From the NCBI GenBank assembly GCA_937928755.1, contig CALEZI010000180.1, positions 1 to 14,885 of the forward strand: 14,885 bases of DNA. Reading direction: 5' to 3'. Positions 7,031 to 14,778 of the stretch are shown here, piece after piece. This stretch comes from an uncultured Rhodanobacteraceae bacterium (GTDB taxonomy: Bacteria > Pseudomonadota > Gammaproteobacteria > Xanthomonadales > SZUA-5). Numbering within the stretch: position 1 is the stretch's first letter; each line of letters opens with the position of its first letter. A model generated the notes under the pieces. That model did no database searches and was not told the DNA's origin. It worked only from the letters and a program-made list of their open reading frames with translations. Made by a program: the position numbers and the translations under genes.

Positions 7031-7932
7031 CTCCTCAGGTCACGGTCGAGTAGACAATCGATGAACGCCCGAAGTGCAGGAAGCAGATAGCGCCTGCTGG
7101 AGTAGTAGAGAAAAAGCCCGGGCAGCGTCGGTGACCAGTCGGAAAGGACGCGTTTCAATCGCCCGTCCTTCAGAGCGGTTGCGATGCCGTCATCGTCGTA
7201 GGCATACAGGATGCCCAGACCCTGGAGCGCAGCGGGCACGACGATGTCCTGGTGGTTGGCGATCACCGGCCCCTCTCCGACGAATTCGGTCTCCCTGCCG
7301 CGCTTTTTGAACGCCCATCCAGCGATCTTTCCGCTGCCGGGAAAACGCCAGTTGATGCAATCGTGGTGGTGAAGATCTTCCGGCGTCCTGGGCTCGCCGT
7401 GCCTGGCCAGATACTCCGGAGACGCCACTGCCAGAAGTTCGATATCCGGCGTGAGGCGCACGGCGATCATGTCCTTCTGCAGCCGTCCGCCCACCCGGAT
7501 GCCGGCGTCGAAGCCCTCACCCGCGATATCGGTGAGGCGATCGTCGATGACAATGTCGAGCACCACTTCCGGATGCGCGCGGACGAAGCGACCAAGCCTC
7601 GGCGCGATCACCTTCCTGGCGGCCATGCCGAGTGTGTTGATCCGCAGCATTCCGCAGGCGCGGGCACTCGTGCCAACGGCCTGCGCCACGGCATCGTCCA
7701 TGTCGCGCAGCATCGGGGCGATGCGCGCGTGCAGCCGTTGTCCGGGTTCGGTCGGCGAGACGCTGCGCGTTGTCCGGTTCAGCAGCCGCGCGCCGAGGCG
7801 GGACTCGAGCTGGCGAATGATCTGACTGAGGGCGGACCGCGACAGTCCCAGGTGATCGGCTGCCCTGGCGAAGCTGGCGCGCTCGACCACCGCGACGAAA
7901 GCCTTGAGTTCGGCAAATTCGGAGCCGCGCAT
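7024..7932 (-). CDS. LysR-family transcriptional regulator
   Basis: 302 aa from the ATG at 7932-7930 on the minus strand. The frame opens further upstream, but those residues lie in the AT-rich promoter region and lack family similarity. Residues 3-62 form the winged helix-turn-helix (ELKAFVAVVERASFARAADHL, then SRSALSQIIRQLESRLGARLLNRTTRSVSPTEPG), with the usual LysR signature. Residues about 90-295 are the periplasmic-binding-protein-like effector domain. The length is normal for the family. It diverges from the NTF2-like/SDR pair with a 99-base gap, so it is the likely regulator of that pair and of itself. The effector is unknown. No clear Shine-Dalgarno precedes the start. The stop codon TGA (7026-7024) lies in the right arm of the palindromic repeat, so the last two or three residues derive from or abut the element. 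Confidence 0.93.
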   Translation of the reverse strand: MRGSEFAELKAFVAVVERASFARAADHLGLSRSALSQIIRQLESRLGARLLNRTTRSVSPTEPGQRLHARIAPMLRDMDDAVAQAVGTSARACGMLRINTLGMAARKVIAPRLGRFVRAHPEVVLDIVIDDRLTDIAGEGFDAGIRVGGRLQKDMIAVRLTPDIELLAVASPEYLARHGEPRTPEDLHHHDCINWRFPGSGKIAGWAFKKRGRETEFVGEGPVIANHQDIVVPAALQGLGILYAYDDDGIATALKDGRLKRVLSDWSPTLPGLFLYYSSRRYLLPALRAFIDCLLDRDLRSL

Positions 7933-7933
7933 T

Positions 7934-7951
7934 ATGTACTGTTTGCTACAT
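7934..7951. promoter_or_regulatory. Inverted repeat ATGTA-N8-TACAT, candidate LysR autoregulatory site
   Basis: ATGTA (7934-7938) and TACAT (7947-7951) are exact inverted arms with an eight-base spacer. They sit immediately upstream of the regulator start, where a LysR protein bound to its own promoter would block transcription. It does not fit the strict T-N11-A spacing. Confidence 0.4.
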
Positions 7952-7960
7952 GGACCAGTA

Positions 7961-7984
7961 AGATCATAAGTGATTTTATTATCT
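7961..7984. promoter_or_regulatory. Inverted repeat AGATcATAA-N6-TTATtATCT, candidate operator/promoter
   Basis: Arms 7961-7969 and 7976-7984 match at 8 of 9 positions around a six-base spacer, in an AT-rich patch unlike the rest of this GC-rich window. TATTAT at 7977-7982 would serve as a -10 box for the NTF2-like/SDR genes, with no good -35 seventeen bases before it, as expected for an activator-dependent promoter. On the other strand TATGAT (7968-7963) or TAAAAT (7978-7973) could be -10 boxes for the regulator. The overlap of palindrome and promoters is typical of LysR control. Confidence 0.5.
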
Positions 7985-8031
7985 ATGCGCTCGGCGCAAT
8001 CTGGCTCCGTGGACCCAACCGGAGCAACGCC

Positions 8032-8361
8032 ATGAAACAATTGTCCCTCCCCGAGCCGATCTCGGCCTATTTCGCTGCCGACGGCCATGACGGCCACGCT
8101 GTCGCCCGCTGCTTCGCCGTGGACGGAATCGTCATCGACGAGGGCAAGACGCACTCGGGGCGTGCCGCGATCGCGGCCTGGAAGGCGGCCACTTCGGCCA
8201 GGTACAACCATGCCGCCACGCCCAGATCGCTGGAGAGGCGTGGCGACAAGGTCGTTGTGACGACCGATGTTGCAGGCGACTTCCCGGGCAGCCCGGTGGA
8301 CCTGCGCTTCCTGTTTACCCTGGAGCGCGGCCTGGTCGCCACGCTGGAGATCACGCCATGA
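8032..8361 (+). CDS. NTF2-like/SnoaL-type small protein
   Basis: 109 aa from ATG 8032, with GGAG at 8021-8024 seven bases upstream. The sequence has the NTF2-like layout: an N-terminal helix with ISAYFAADGHDGHAVARCFAVDGIVIDEG, then SGRAAIAAWKAAT and the late beta-strands DKVVVTTDVAGDFPGSPVDLRFLFTLERGLVATLEI, as in the SnoaL/limonene-epoxide-hydrolase superfamily. These are small cone-shaped proteins that act as isomerases, hydrolases or ligand binders. No catalytic assignment can be made here. Its stop overlaps the SDR start as ATGA, so the two are translationally coupled and probably act on the same compound. It is controlled by the divergent LysR gene by inference from position. Confidence 0.82.
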   Translation: MKQLSLPEPISAYFAADGHDGHAVARCFAVDGIVIDEGKTHSGRAAIAAWKAATSARYNHAATPRSLERRGDKVVVTTDVAGDFPGSPVDLRFLFTLERGLVATLEITP

Positions 8362-9140
8362 GCTTCGATCTGCGACTTTCCGGCAAGCGAGTCCTGGTCA
8401 CCGGCGGTGCACGTGGTGTGGGCGCGGCGGTGGTGAAACTGTTGTCGCAGCTCGGCGCACGAATGGTCGCGACCGCGCTCTCGACTCCGGCGCAAACGAT
8501 CAACGATGTCCATTACGTCGCGGCGGACCTCTCCACAGCCGACGGCGTGCGCACGGCAGCGCAAGCGGCCATCGGCCATCTCGGCGGCGTCGACGTGCTG
8601 ATCAACGTGGTGGGCGGTTCGTCGGCGCCCGCCGGCGGTTTCGCCGCGCTGGACGATGCGCAATGGGCGCAGGAACTCGACCTCAACCTGATGTCCGCCG
8701 TGCGCATGGATCGCGCGCTGCTTCCCGCGATGATCGCGCAAGGATCGGGCGTGATCCTGCACGTCACATCGATCCAGCGCCTGCTGCCGCTACCGGACGC
8801 GACGATGGCCTATGCCGCCGCCAAGGCGGCACTGTCGAACTACAGCAAGGCCTTGTCCAGGGAAGTCACGCCGAAGGGTGTCCGCGTGGTCCGCGTCGCG
8901 CCGGGCTGGATCGAAACCGAGGCGTCGGTCGCGCTGGTCAAGCGGGTCGCCGCCGAGGCCGGGACGGACTATGCAGGCGGCCAGACGCTGATCATGAATG
9001 CGCTGGGCGGGATCCCGTTGGGGCGTCCGGCCAAACCGGATGAAGTGGCCGATCTCATCGCGTTCCTGGTCTCGCCCCGGGCGGCTTCCATCTCGGGCGT
9101 CGAGTACACGATCGACGGCGGAACCGTGCCGACCGCGTAG
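8358..9140 (+). CDS. Short-chain dehydrogenase/reductase (classical SDR)
   Basis: 260 aa from ATG 8358, overlapping the preceding stop by four bases (ATGA). It has the classical SDR signature set: cofactor loop TGGARGVG (15-22), D57 in AADLS, NVVGG (83-87) replacing the usual NNAGG, the catalytic tetrad N110, S138, Y152 and K156 (YAAAK), and PGW at 182-184 followed by ETEA. The C-terminus ends in the common SGVEYTIDGG. The length is standard. There is no acidic residue at the end of the second strand (VATALS, 37-42), which slightly favours NADPH over NADH. The substrate is unknown. With the coupled NTF2-like protein and a divergent LysR regulator it forms a compact, inducible oxidoreductase unit of a kind common in proteobacteria. 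It converges with the cyclase gene 166 bases downstream. Confidence 0.94.
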   Translation: MSFDLRLSGKRVLVTGGARGVGAAVVKLLSQLGARMVATALSTPAQTINDVHYVAADLSTADGVRTAAQAAIGHLGGVDVLINVVGGSSAPAGGFAALDDAQWAQELDLNLMSAVRMDRALLPAMIAQGSGVILHVTSIQRLLPLPDATMAYAAAKAALSNYSKALSREVTPKGVRVVRVAPGWIETEASVALVKRVAAEAGTDYAGGQTLIMNALGGIPLGRPAKPDEVADLIAFLVSPRAASISGVEYTIDGGTVPTA

Positions 9141-9306
9141 CCACGCCCGGCAGTCTGCGCCGGAAACAGCCCCGCGACCTGGCGTCACGATGTACGAGCC
9201 TCGCGGTCTCGCCCTCCAGGATCTCCTGATTCAGCCTTTCACGCGTGCCAGGGATGGCCCGCTTGCCACCCTGATCGCCGGAGCGATGTGCTTTGCCCGC
9301 ATTTCG

Positions 9307-10461
9307 CTACCGCGCCTCGGTGGGTCTGGCGCTTTCTTCGGCCAGGCTCGCGGCCGGCCGGGGGCGCGCTTCCGGCGACTCGGTGTCGCCGCCGGCCGCA
9401 CGCGACGGTGGGCCGGCAATGCCGTATGCGCGAATCTCCCGGGACGCCCTGATGTCGTCGATCTCGACCCGGTTGCGGCCGCCACGCTTGGCCCGATACA
9501 GCGCCGCGTCGGCGCGTCCGAGCCAGTGCGACCAGTGCTCTTCCGGACGCAGCAGAGTCGCGCCGATCGACACCGTGACGGCGGCTCCATCGGGCGCCTC
9601 GAGCCGCGCCTCGACCGTCGCGCGCAGAGTTTCGGTGAGCGCCCGCAAGCCGGCTGCATCCGTCGCCGGCAGCATCAGCACGAACTCCTCGCCGCCAAAA
9701 CGGTAGAGCCGGCCCACCCCGCCCAGCAGCTCGCGCAGCAACTCGGCGAAAGCCACCAGCACGCGGTCGCCGGCCTCATGTCCGAAGCGATCGTTGATCC
9801 GCTTGAAGTGGTCGAGGTCCATGATCGCCAGCGCCGGCGGCACCGTTGTGCCAGCGCTGGCCAATGTCGCCTGCGACAACTCCAATTCCAGCATGCGACG
9901 GTTCCCGGCCCCGGTCAGCGGGTCGATCCAGGCGAGGGTCTCCAGCTTCTGTCGCTGTCGCTCGTAGCGGGTGGCGACGACGTGCGCGAACAGCCCCACC
10001 AGGGCCGCCGAGGCGAGGTAGGACACCCGCTCGAAAGTGCCCGCGAGCGCCTCTCCGGCCACCACCATGACCGCCAACAGCGTGCCGGAGCTCAATGCCA
10101 GCGCCAGATTTCTCGGCAGCACGAAAAACACGAAGGCGACCGAGGCGTAAGTCCAGAGCAGTCCCACCAGCCCGATCGCCTGCGCCGCCGCCACGCAACC
10201 GAGGCAGCAGACGGTGGCCACGATGCGGATGCCCGAATCGCTGCGGCCGCTGAGCAGCGCGTGACTGGCCGGCAGCGCGATACCAAGCACGATCAGCAGA
10301 TCGAGAAGCCCGATCGCCAGTTCGCCCACCGCGAAGCGGTAGATCGAGAAAGGCAGGATCCAGACGACGGCAAAACAGACGCACAGCGTCGTGATGGTCA
10401 GGCGCAGGTCGCCGCGCAGGCGGTCGCGGATGCGTTTGACCCACCGTCCGCCAGGCGCCAT
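9307..10461 (-). CDS. Multi-pass membrane diguanylate cyclase (GGEEF)
   Basis: 384 aa from the ATG at 10461, preferred because AGGAA lies just upstream. The frame extends to a GTG at 10530 (407 aa), which would put a nine-base homopolymer inside the coding sequence. The N-terminal half has five or six hydrophobic segments (about 22-40, 46-70, 78-102, 104-116, 118-138, 147-163), without a recognised sensor family. The GGDEF domain spans about 175-335, with DPLTGAGNRR (180-189), DLDHFKRIND (215-224) and an active-site GGEEF (256-260), so c-di-GMP synthesis is likely. The inhibitory RxxD site is absent: the corresponding residues 247-250 are GGVG. A 45-residue tail rich in Ala, Pro and Arg follows the domain. 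It is transcribed toward the SDR gene and is probably a single-gene unit. Confidence 0.92.
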   Translation of the reverse strand: MAPGGRWVKRIRDRLRGDLRLTITTLCVCFAVVWILPFSIYRFAVGELAIGLLDLLIVLGIALPASHALLSGRSDSGIRIVATVCCLGCVAAAQAIGLVGLLWTYASVAFVFFVLPRNLALALSSGTLLAVMVVAGEALAGTFERVSYLASAALVGLFAHVVATRYERQRQKLETLAWIDPLTGAGNRRMLELELSQATLASAGTTVPPALAIMDLDHFKRINDRFGHEAGDRVLVAFAELLRELLGGVGRLYRFGGEEFVLMLPATDAAGLRALTETLRATVEARLEAPDGAAVTVSIGATLLRPEEHWSHWLGRADAALYRAKRGGRNRVEIDDIRASREIRAYGIAGPPSRAAGGDTESPEARPRPAASLAEESARPTEAR

Positions 10462-10465
10462 CCAG

Positions 10466-10470
10466 TTCCT
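10466..10470 (-). promoter_or_regulatory. AGGAA ribosome site deciding the cyclase start
   Basis: Read on the minus strand, AGGAA sits four bases before the ATG at 10461. None of the upstream start candidates (GTG 10530, ATG 10509, ATG 10503) has a comparable purine-rich site, so this decides the start at 10461 with moderate confidence. Confidence 0.45.
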
Positions 10471-10487
10471 GTCCACGCCCTGTTCGG

Positions 10488-10496
10488 CCCCCCCCC
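10488..10496. repeat. Nine-C homopolymer upstream of the cyclase start
   Basis: Nine consecutive C on the + strand (G9 on the cyclase coding strand), 27 bases upstream of ATG 10461. If translation began at GTG 10530 or the ATGs at 10509/10503, the tract would fall within codons 8-15 and slippage would switch the frame. If it begins at 10461, the tract is in the mRNA leader. Confidence 0.8.
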
Positions 10497-10610
10497 GAGA
10501 CATCGGCATCTTAAGCCATCGTCGGTGCACGGCGGTAGACGAACGCGACGACGGGAACGGACTGCGCAGGGAGGTCAGTCAACCTCGTCCGAAACGCACC
10601 TGCATTGATG

Positions 10611-10633
10611 CCACGCCGAAGTACGGCGCGTGG
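10611..10633. repeat. Imperfect inverted repeat between two minus-strand genes
   Basis: CCACGCCG (10611-10618) pairs with CGGCG-CG-TGG (10624-10633) with a bulge, separated by AAGTA. It follows the end of the cysteine-rich protein gene by about 75 bases. No T-run follows it on the minus strand, so terminator function is uncertain. The rest of 10462-10708 shows no gene. Confidence 0.35.
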
Positions 10634-10708
10634 TGGAAACCGCCAGGCGGCGCTGAACCCACACCTGCTCCGGGCGAATGCGCCAGCGCTCTGCGACAGC
10701 GCGAGTCC

Positions 10709-11683
10709 TCAGCGCAATTCTTCCCCGTTGTAGACGCAGCGAATCCGGATCTCCGGTTTTGTCTCGACATTCCACTTGCAGTTGTCGATCGCTTGCTGTC
10801 GCGTGTAAAACTCGGCATCAGGTCCGGACACGAGGCGGCCATCGAAATACAGCTGATATCCGCGAGGCGTTTCAGCTGGGACGGACGCAGCGCCCGTTTG
10901 GGTGGGTTCGCATTGAGCGAGGTCGTGCATCCGGCGCGCATGCTTTTCGTCCGCTTCGGCACGCCGGCCGCCCATGCACCAGCGCAAGTGCGCGTCGTAG
11001 TCGCTGTGCCAATCGGGACCACTGTAGCCGCAGCCCCGGGCCAGGTTTTCGCTCTGCTCGCCCACCGCCATGCGCGCATATTGGCTGCACGGCACGATGT
11101 CCTGATCGGTGCGCGGCGGTGGCGCGGATTGGAACTCGTAAGCGTAGAAGACATCGCCCATGCCGCTTTCGCCAGCGACGTTCATCCACATTGTCAGTGT
11201 CTGGCCATCGCGCCCGTCAGGCACCGCGTCGAGCCGAATTTCGCGTTCATTGGAACGCGCCAGATTCGGATCGGACAGAAAACCCTTCAGTTCGACCCCG
11301 CCGACCGCGCTCTGCGAGCCGAAATAGAAGAATGCGGAACCGCCGCCGTAGTAGGGCACGGCATCGGAATCCCGGGTGATCGAGACTTTGGCGATGAGTG
11401 GCGTACCCGGCTGCAGGCGCTGCACGGATTGCGAGAACTGCCAGCGGATCGTCGTGTTGGCTCGCTCGCCGCCCTTGACCCTGCCCTCGCCGGAGCAATC
11501 GGCATAGCCCTGCGAAAACTGGGCCGAGCCGTCGGCCAGTTCGACCGTTTTCCCCGGGTAACAGGCAGACTCGCTGATCGGCGACTTGTTGATCGTCACC
11601 TCGGTCAACACCCAAGCCCCAGAAGCCCAGGACGGCAGCGGCGCCATCGCTAGCAAACCCAAGAGCGCGGCACGAAAGCACAT
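10709..11683 (-). CDS. Exported cysteine-rich protein of unknown function
   Basis: 324 aa from the ATG at 11683, chosen because GGAGG (minus strand, 11694-11690) is six bases upstream and a signal peptide follows (hydrophobic 4-18, cleavage near SWASG). After the signal the protein has eight cysteines (41, 63, 199, 218, 236, 258, 302, 316), an even number compatible with four disulfides in the periplasm or outside the cell. Residues 30-185 look like beta-rich structure with G/S/A-rich turns. Residues 199-258 contain the motif C-x2-YA-x2-AV-x-EQ-x3-N-x3-GCG-x-SG-x2-W-x2-DY-x2-H-x2-WC followed by a charged helix ending in C258; I have seen this pattern in other proteobacterial hypothetical proteins but know no function. 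A short C-terminal module (275-324) carries C302 and C316. No enzyme motif is visible. Confidence 0.83.
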   Translation of the reverse strand: MCFRAALLGLLAMAPLPSWASGAWVLTEVTINKSPISESACYPGKTVELADGSAQFSQGYADCSGEGRVKGGERANTTIRWQFSQSVQRLQPGTPLIAKVSITRDSDAVPYYGGGSAFFYFGSQSAVGGVELKGFLSDPNLARSNEREIRLDAVPDGRDGQTLTMWMNVAGESGMGDVFYAYEFQSAPPPRTDQDIVPCSQYARMAVGEQSENLARGCGYSGPDWHSDYDAHLRWCMGGRRAEADEKHARRMHDLAQCEPTQTGAASVPAETPRGYQLYFDGRLVSGPDAEFYTRQQAIDNCKWNVETKPEIRIRCVYNGEELR

Positions 11684-11862
11684 GCTACACCTCCAATTTC
11701 GGGCTGCGGCCAGACCGCCTGCGACGCCTCGCACGGGGTCACGGCTTGGCTTGAGGATGGCCCGAGCCTGCGCGGTCCTGTTTGCGTTTGGTCAAGGCCA
11801 TGAGTTCGCTGCAGGCTCGAGCGAGCGGGCGCTGGTCGTTTCGACGCACCACGCCTGGGTCT

Positions 11863-12234
11863 TCAGTCCAGTGGCTGGCCGATGCGCAGCAGATTGCCGT
11901 CGGCGTCGATCAGCGCGAACTCGCGCAAGCCCCACGGTTTGTCCTCCAGACGCTCGATCCGCGGGATGCCCTGCCTTGCAAGTCCGGCGGCGCTGAAGGC
12001 TTGATACCAGTCCGCCACCTCGCTGACGCGCAGATAGCAGCCGGCGCTGGACGTCGCGGGATCGAGAGTGGCGTGGCGGAAGAAGTGCAGCTCGATCGGG
12101 CCGCGACGAAAGATGGCGTAGTCGGCGCTGTGCTCATGCGCCTCGCCCTCGAATCCGAGCGCGCGGTAGAAGGCCTCGGTGGCCTGGATCGAGCGGCTGG
12201 GCAGGATCGGAATCGCGATGTCGAGGCATTCCAT
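11863..12234 (-). CDS. VOC-family protein, bleomycin-resistance/glyoxalase-like
   Basis: 123 aa from the ATG at 12234. The frame extends upstream to 12318, but the alignment with the family begins at MECLDIAIPILPSRSIQATEAFYRALGFE, the classic start of the bleomycin-resistance-protein group. Further family features are DYAIFRRGPIELHFFRH, a central GCYLRVSEVADWYQAF and the closing WGLREFALIDADGNLLRIGQPL. Members of this group are dimeric and often bind drugs without a metal. Others are metal enzymes, and a full metal-ligand set is not evident here. The length is normal for the family. The ribosome site is weak (GAG eight bases upstream). The gene is divergent from the TPR-cyclase across 175 bases, and about 180 bases separate it from the cysteine-rich protein gene. 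Confidence 0.88.
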   Translation of the reverse strand: MECLDIAIPILPSRSIQATEAFYRALGFEGEAHEHSADYAIFRRGPIELHFFRHATLDPATSSAGCYLRVSEVADWYQAFSAAGLARQGIPRIERLEDKPWGLREFALIDADGNLLRIGQPLD

Positions 12235-12409
12235 GGCGTCACTCGCAGCCGTGGGAGAGTTCGGGACACGTATACGATGGTGCCGAAGCTGCCCGAGGAC
12301 CATACCCATTCCGGACATTGCACGAACCCGTCTGGTAAAGAATCCTCAGGTCCACTCCGACCGTACCCATGGCTCGCGTAGTCTCCGACGCAGGATCAAG
12401 GAGACCTGC
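12235..12409. promoter_or_regulatory. Divergent promoter region between the VOC gene and the TPR-cyclase
   Basis: This 175-base gap should hold both promoters. A self-complementary CGTATACG lies at 12269-12276 and could contribute a -10 (TATACG) in either direction, most usefully for the VOC gene. No convincing -35 partner was found for either gene. AAGGAG at 12398-12403 is the ribosome site of the cyclase. Confidence 0.35.
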
Positions 12410-14566
12410 ATGCTCCGACTTGGCGTGGTGGCGCTCGTCGCTGCATTGAGTATCTGGCTGTCGCCGACCCTGCAGGCGCAGGAGGACCGGGTTGCCGCCA
12501 TTCTGCGCGACGCCGTCGCACAGCCTGAGGCAGCGCTCGAAGCGCTGGTCGCGCTGCGCGACGAACCGGCGCCGGAAGGCCATCGGGCGCGCATCGGCAT
12601 GCAGCGCGTACTCATGCTGCAGAAGCGCTTCGACGAGGCGCTGGCGCTGTCCGACGAGTTGCTCGCCGATGCCACGCTGGCGCCCGCGCAGAAGATCGCC
12701 GCGGTGAGCGCGCGGCTGGCGCTGATGCAGGCCACGCGCCAGTGGAACGATGAGGAGCGGATCATCGCGATGGTTGGCGACGATCTGATCGCCGCGGCGG
12801 ACGCGGAAACGGCGGCGCGCTATTACCAGGAGCTCGGTGCGCTGCGCACCACGCAGATGCGCCTGCCCGAGGCCGAAAGCGCCTTCCTCAGCGGCATCGA
12901 CATCGTCGGCGAGCCTCTGCGCGAGCGCCATGTGCTGCTGCACCGCACGCTCGGCGTTGTGTACGCCCAGCAGGGGCGATTTGCCGACGCCATCGAACAG
13001 ATGCGCAAGGCCGAGCAGTACATGGCCGAACTCGGCATGCCGGACGATTTCGCGCTGCTGCGCAATTTCGGCGGCCTGTACCTCTACATGGAGGAGCATG
13101 CCAAGGCCATCGAGTATCTCGCCCGCGCCGAGCAGGTGTTCAAGGCAAATCCAACGCCTGATCCGCCGACACTGATCAGTCTGTTTTCGACCCACGCCGG
13201 CGCTCTTGCGGCTGCCGGGCGCTACGCCGATGCGCACGCCAAGTTCGATGAGGGCTTGAGCTACGCGCGAGCGAACGGCATCGAAAGCCCCGGGCTACTC
13301 AACAATCAGGGGTTTCTGTTCCGCAAGGAAGGACGCCACCGGGAAGCGCTGGCCAACTTCGAACGCGCGCTTGAGGTTTCGAAGGCCAATCCCGACCCGA
13401 GCACATCCGGTGTTTTCGAGAAGAACATCGGCGAATCGCTGCTGGCGCTCGGCGAGAAGGCGCGCGCCGCGGAATTCTTGCTGCTCGCCGAACAGTTGCA
13501 ACGCGAGCACTCGCCGGTCGTCAAGCGACTGGAACTGCTGCCGTTATTGATCCAGGTGCTCGACGAGACAGATCGACCACGCGAGGCACTGGAATTCATG
13601 CGCGAGTACAAGCGCTTGAATGACGAGGTCGTCAACAGCGAGTCCAAGGAACGCATCGCCAAGCTCGAATCCGTCGTTGCCCTCGAGCGCCAGGCACGCG
13701 AACTGGCCAGCAGCGAACAGCAGCGCGCAGTGCAGACGGCGGAAAACGACGTGTTGCGCGCGCAGCAGCAGCGCCAGAGACTGATCATCGGCGGCATTCT
13801 CGTCAGCATGCTCGCCCTCAGCATCATCTTGGGGCTGCTGGTGCGCGACCGGCGCTTCAAGGCGATGGCGCACCGCGAACTGGAGTCGCGCAATGCGCGC
13901 ATCGAGGCGCAACGGATCGACCTGGAAAAGCTCAATGACGCGCTGCGTCGGCAAAGCCGCGAAGACGCCCTGACCGGCCTCAACAACCGCTATTTCCTCA
14001 CCGACTTCATGGCCGCCGCGCACACGCTGGGTACCGCGCAAGAGCGACCGGTGCAGTCGATGTTGTTGATCATGGCCGATCTGGATCACTTCAAGCGCAT
14101 CAACGACGAGCACGGGCATCTGTCCGGCGACAAGGTGCTGGTGGCCTTCGCCAGCGTGCTGCGCAGTGTGCAGAGCGAGCGCGATGTGCTGGTGCGCTGG
14201 GGCGGAGAAGAGTTCATCTGGCTTTGCCTCGGTGCAGGTGCGGCCGACGGCCAGGCGCAATGCGAACGCCTGCGCGCAGCGTTGAATGATGTCGACATAC
14301 GCGGCGACAACGGTCAGCGCATCCGGGTGACCGCTTCGCTGGGTTTCGTGGCCATCCCGATCTGGCCCGGCATCGAATGCCCGTGGGAGGTTGTCCTGCG
14401 CCTTGCCGACAACGCCATCTACAAATCCAAGGCCGAAGGTCGCGACCGCTGGACTGGATATCGAGGCCTCAAACCGCCGTTGCGGATTGCCGCCGATACG
14501 CAGACCGACGCACTCGAAAACGGCGGCCATGTCGAGTGCGTGCGCATGCCGGATGGCAAAGGTTAG
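12410..14566 (+). CDS. TPR-sensor diguanylate cyclase (signal peptide, TPRs, TM, GGEEF)
   Basis: 718 aa from ATG 12410, six bases after AAGGAG. A signal peptide (1-24, ending LQAQE) is followed by a helical periplasmic region of tetratricopeptide-like repeats (about 60-400). The best units are around 174-208 (LGVVYAQQGRFADAIEQMRKAEQY), 216-246, 259-288, 296-325 and 336-365. A coiled coil (about 405-456) leads to one transmembrane helix (458-477, LIIGGILVSMLALSIILGLL), a second cytoplasmic coiled coil (480-516), and a GGDEF domain (about 517-680) with DALTGLNNRYF, DLDHFKRIND (557-566) and GGEEF (598-602). The active-site residues support c-di-GMP synthesis. The inhibitory site is degenerate: S589 replaces the arginine of RxxD. 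Cyclases of this layout are common in Xanthomonadales and Shewanella-like bacteria, where the TPR part presumably senses a periplasmic peptide or protein; the ligand is unknown. A 35-residue tail follows the domain. Confidence 0.94.
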   Translation: MLRLGVVALVAALSIWLSPTLQAQEDRVAAILRDAVAQPEAALEALVALRDEPAPEGHRARIGMQRVLMLQKRFDEALALSDELLADATLAPAQKIAAVSARLALMQATRQWNDEERIIAMVGDDLIAAADAETAARYYQELGALRTTQMRLPEAESAFLSGIDIVGEPLRERHVLLHRTLGVVYAQQGRFADAIEQMRKAEQYMAELGMPDDFALLRNFGGLYLYMEEHAKAIEYLARAEQVFKANPTPDPPTLISLFSTHAGALAAAGRYADAHAKFDEGLSYARANGIESPGLLNNQGFLFRKEGRHREALANFERALEVSKANPDPSTSGVFEKNIGESLLALGEKARAAEFLLLAEQLQREHSPVVKRLELLPLLIQVLDETDRPREALEFMREYKRLNDEVVNSESKERIAKLESVVALERQARELASSEQQRAVQTAENDVLRAQQQRQRLIIGGILVSMLALSIILGLLVRDRRFKAMAHRELESRNARIEAQRIDLEKLNDALRRQSREDALTGLNNRYFLTDFMAAAHTLGTAQERPVQSMLLIMADLDHFKRINDEHGHLSGDKVLVAFASVLRSVQSERDVLVRWGGEEFIWLCLGAGAADGQAQCERLRAALNDVDIRGDNGQRIRVTASLGFVAIPIWPGIECPWEVVLRLADNAIYKSKAEGRDRWTGYRGLKPPLRIAADTQTDALENGGHVECVRMPDGKG

Positions 14567-14631
14567 TCAGCATTGCTACACCGGCCGTGGATGATGGCGA
14601 AGGGATTTGCGTCGAGGGCAAGACGCGAGGA

Positions 14632-14649
14632 GGAATGGTGTTCCATTCC
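14632..14649. repeat. Perfect hairpin GGAATGG-N4-CCATTCC
   Basis: GGAATGG (14632-14638) and CCATTCC (14643-14649) are exact inverted arms around TGTT, 65 bases after the stop of the TPR-cyclase. There is no T-run after it, so a Rho-independent terminator is not supported. It may be part of a dispersed intergenic repeat. Confidence 0.5.
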
Positions 14650-14778
14650 GACGACGAGCAACCTTGCCATCGGCGCAGAGACCGAGCCAGCGCCGCGAAG
14701 CGAAAAGATGCAAGCGACAGTCTGCGTCGGAAGCCGAAGAGATGACATCGAGTGACGGTCGTTGAAGCGGCCGTCGGT

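Noticed and set aside
9190..9306. Short + strand start MYEPRGLALQDLL after the SDR gene
   Set aside because: It continues only as antisense to the cyclase and has no ribosome site, so there is no support for a separate gene.
8998..10608. A long + strand frame over the cyclase gene
   Set aside because: The minus strand shows membrane helices and complete GGDEF motifs. The + frame gives a low-complexity His/Arg/Gln-rich peptide.
10391..11653. A 420-codon + strand frame over the cysteine-rich protein gene
   Set aside because: The minus frame has a strong ribosome site and a signal peptide. The + peptide has no domain.
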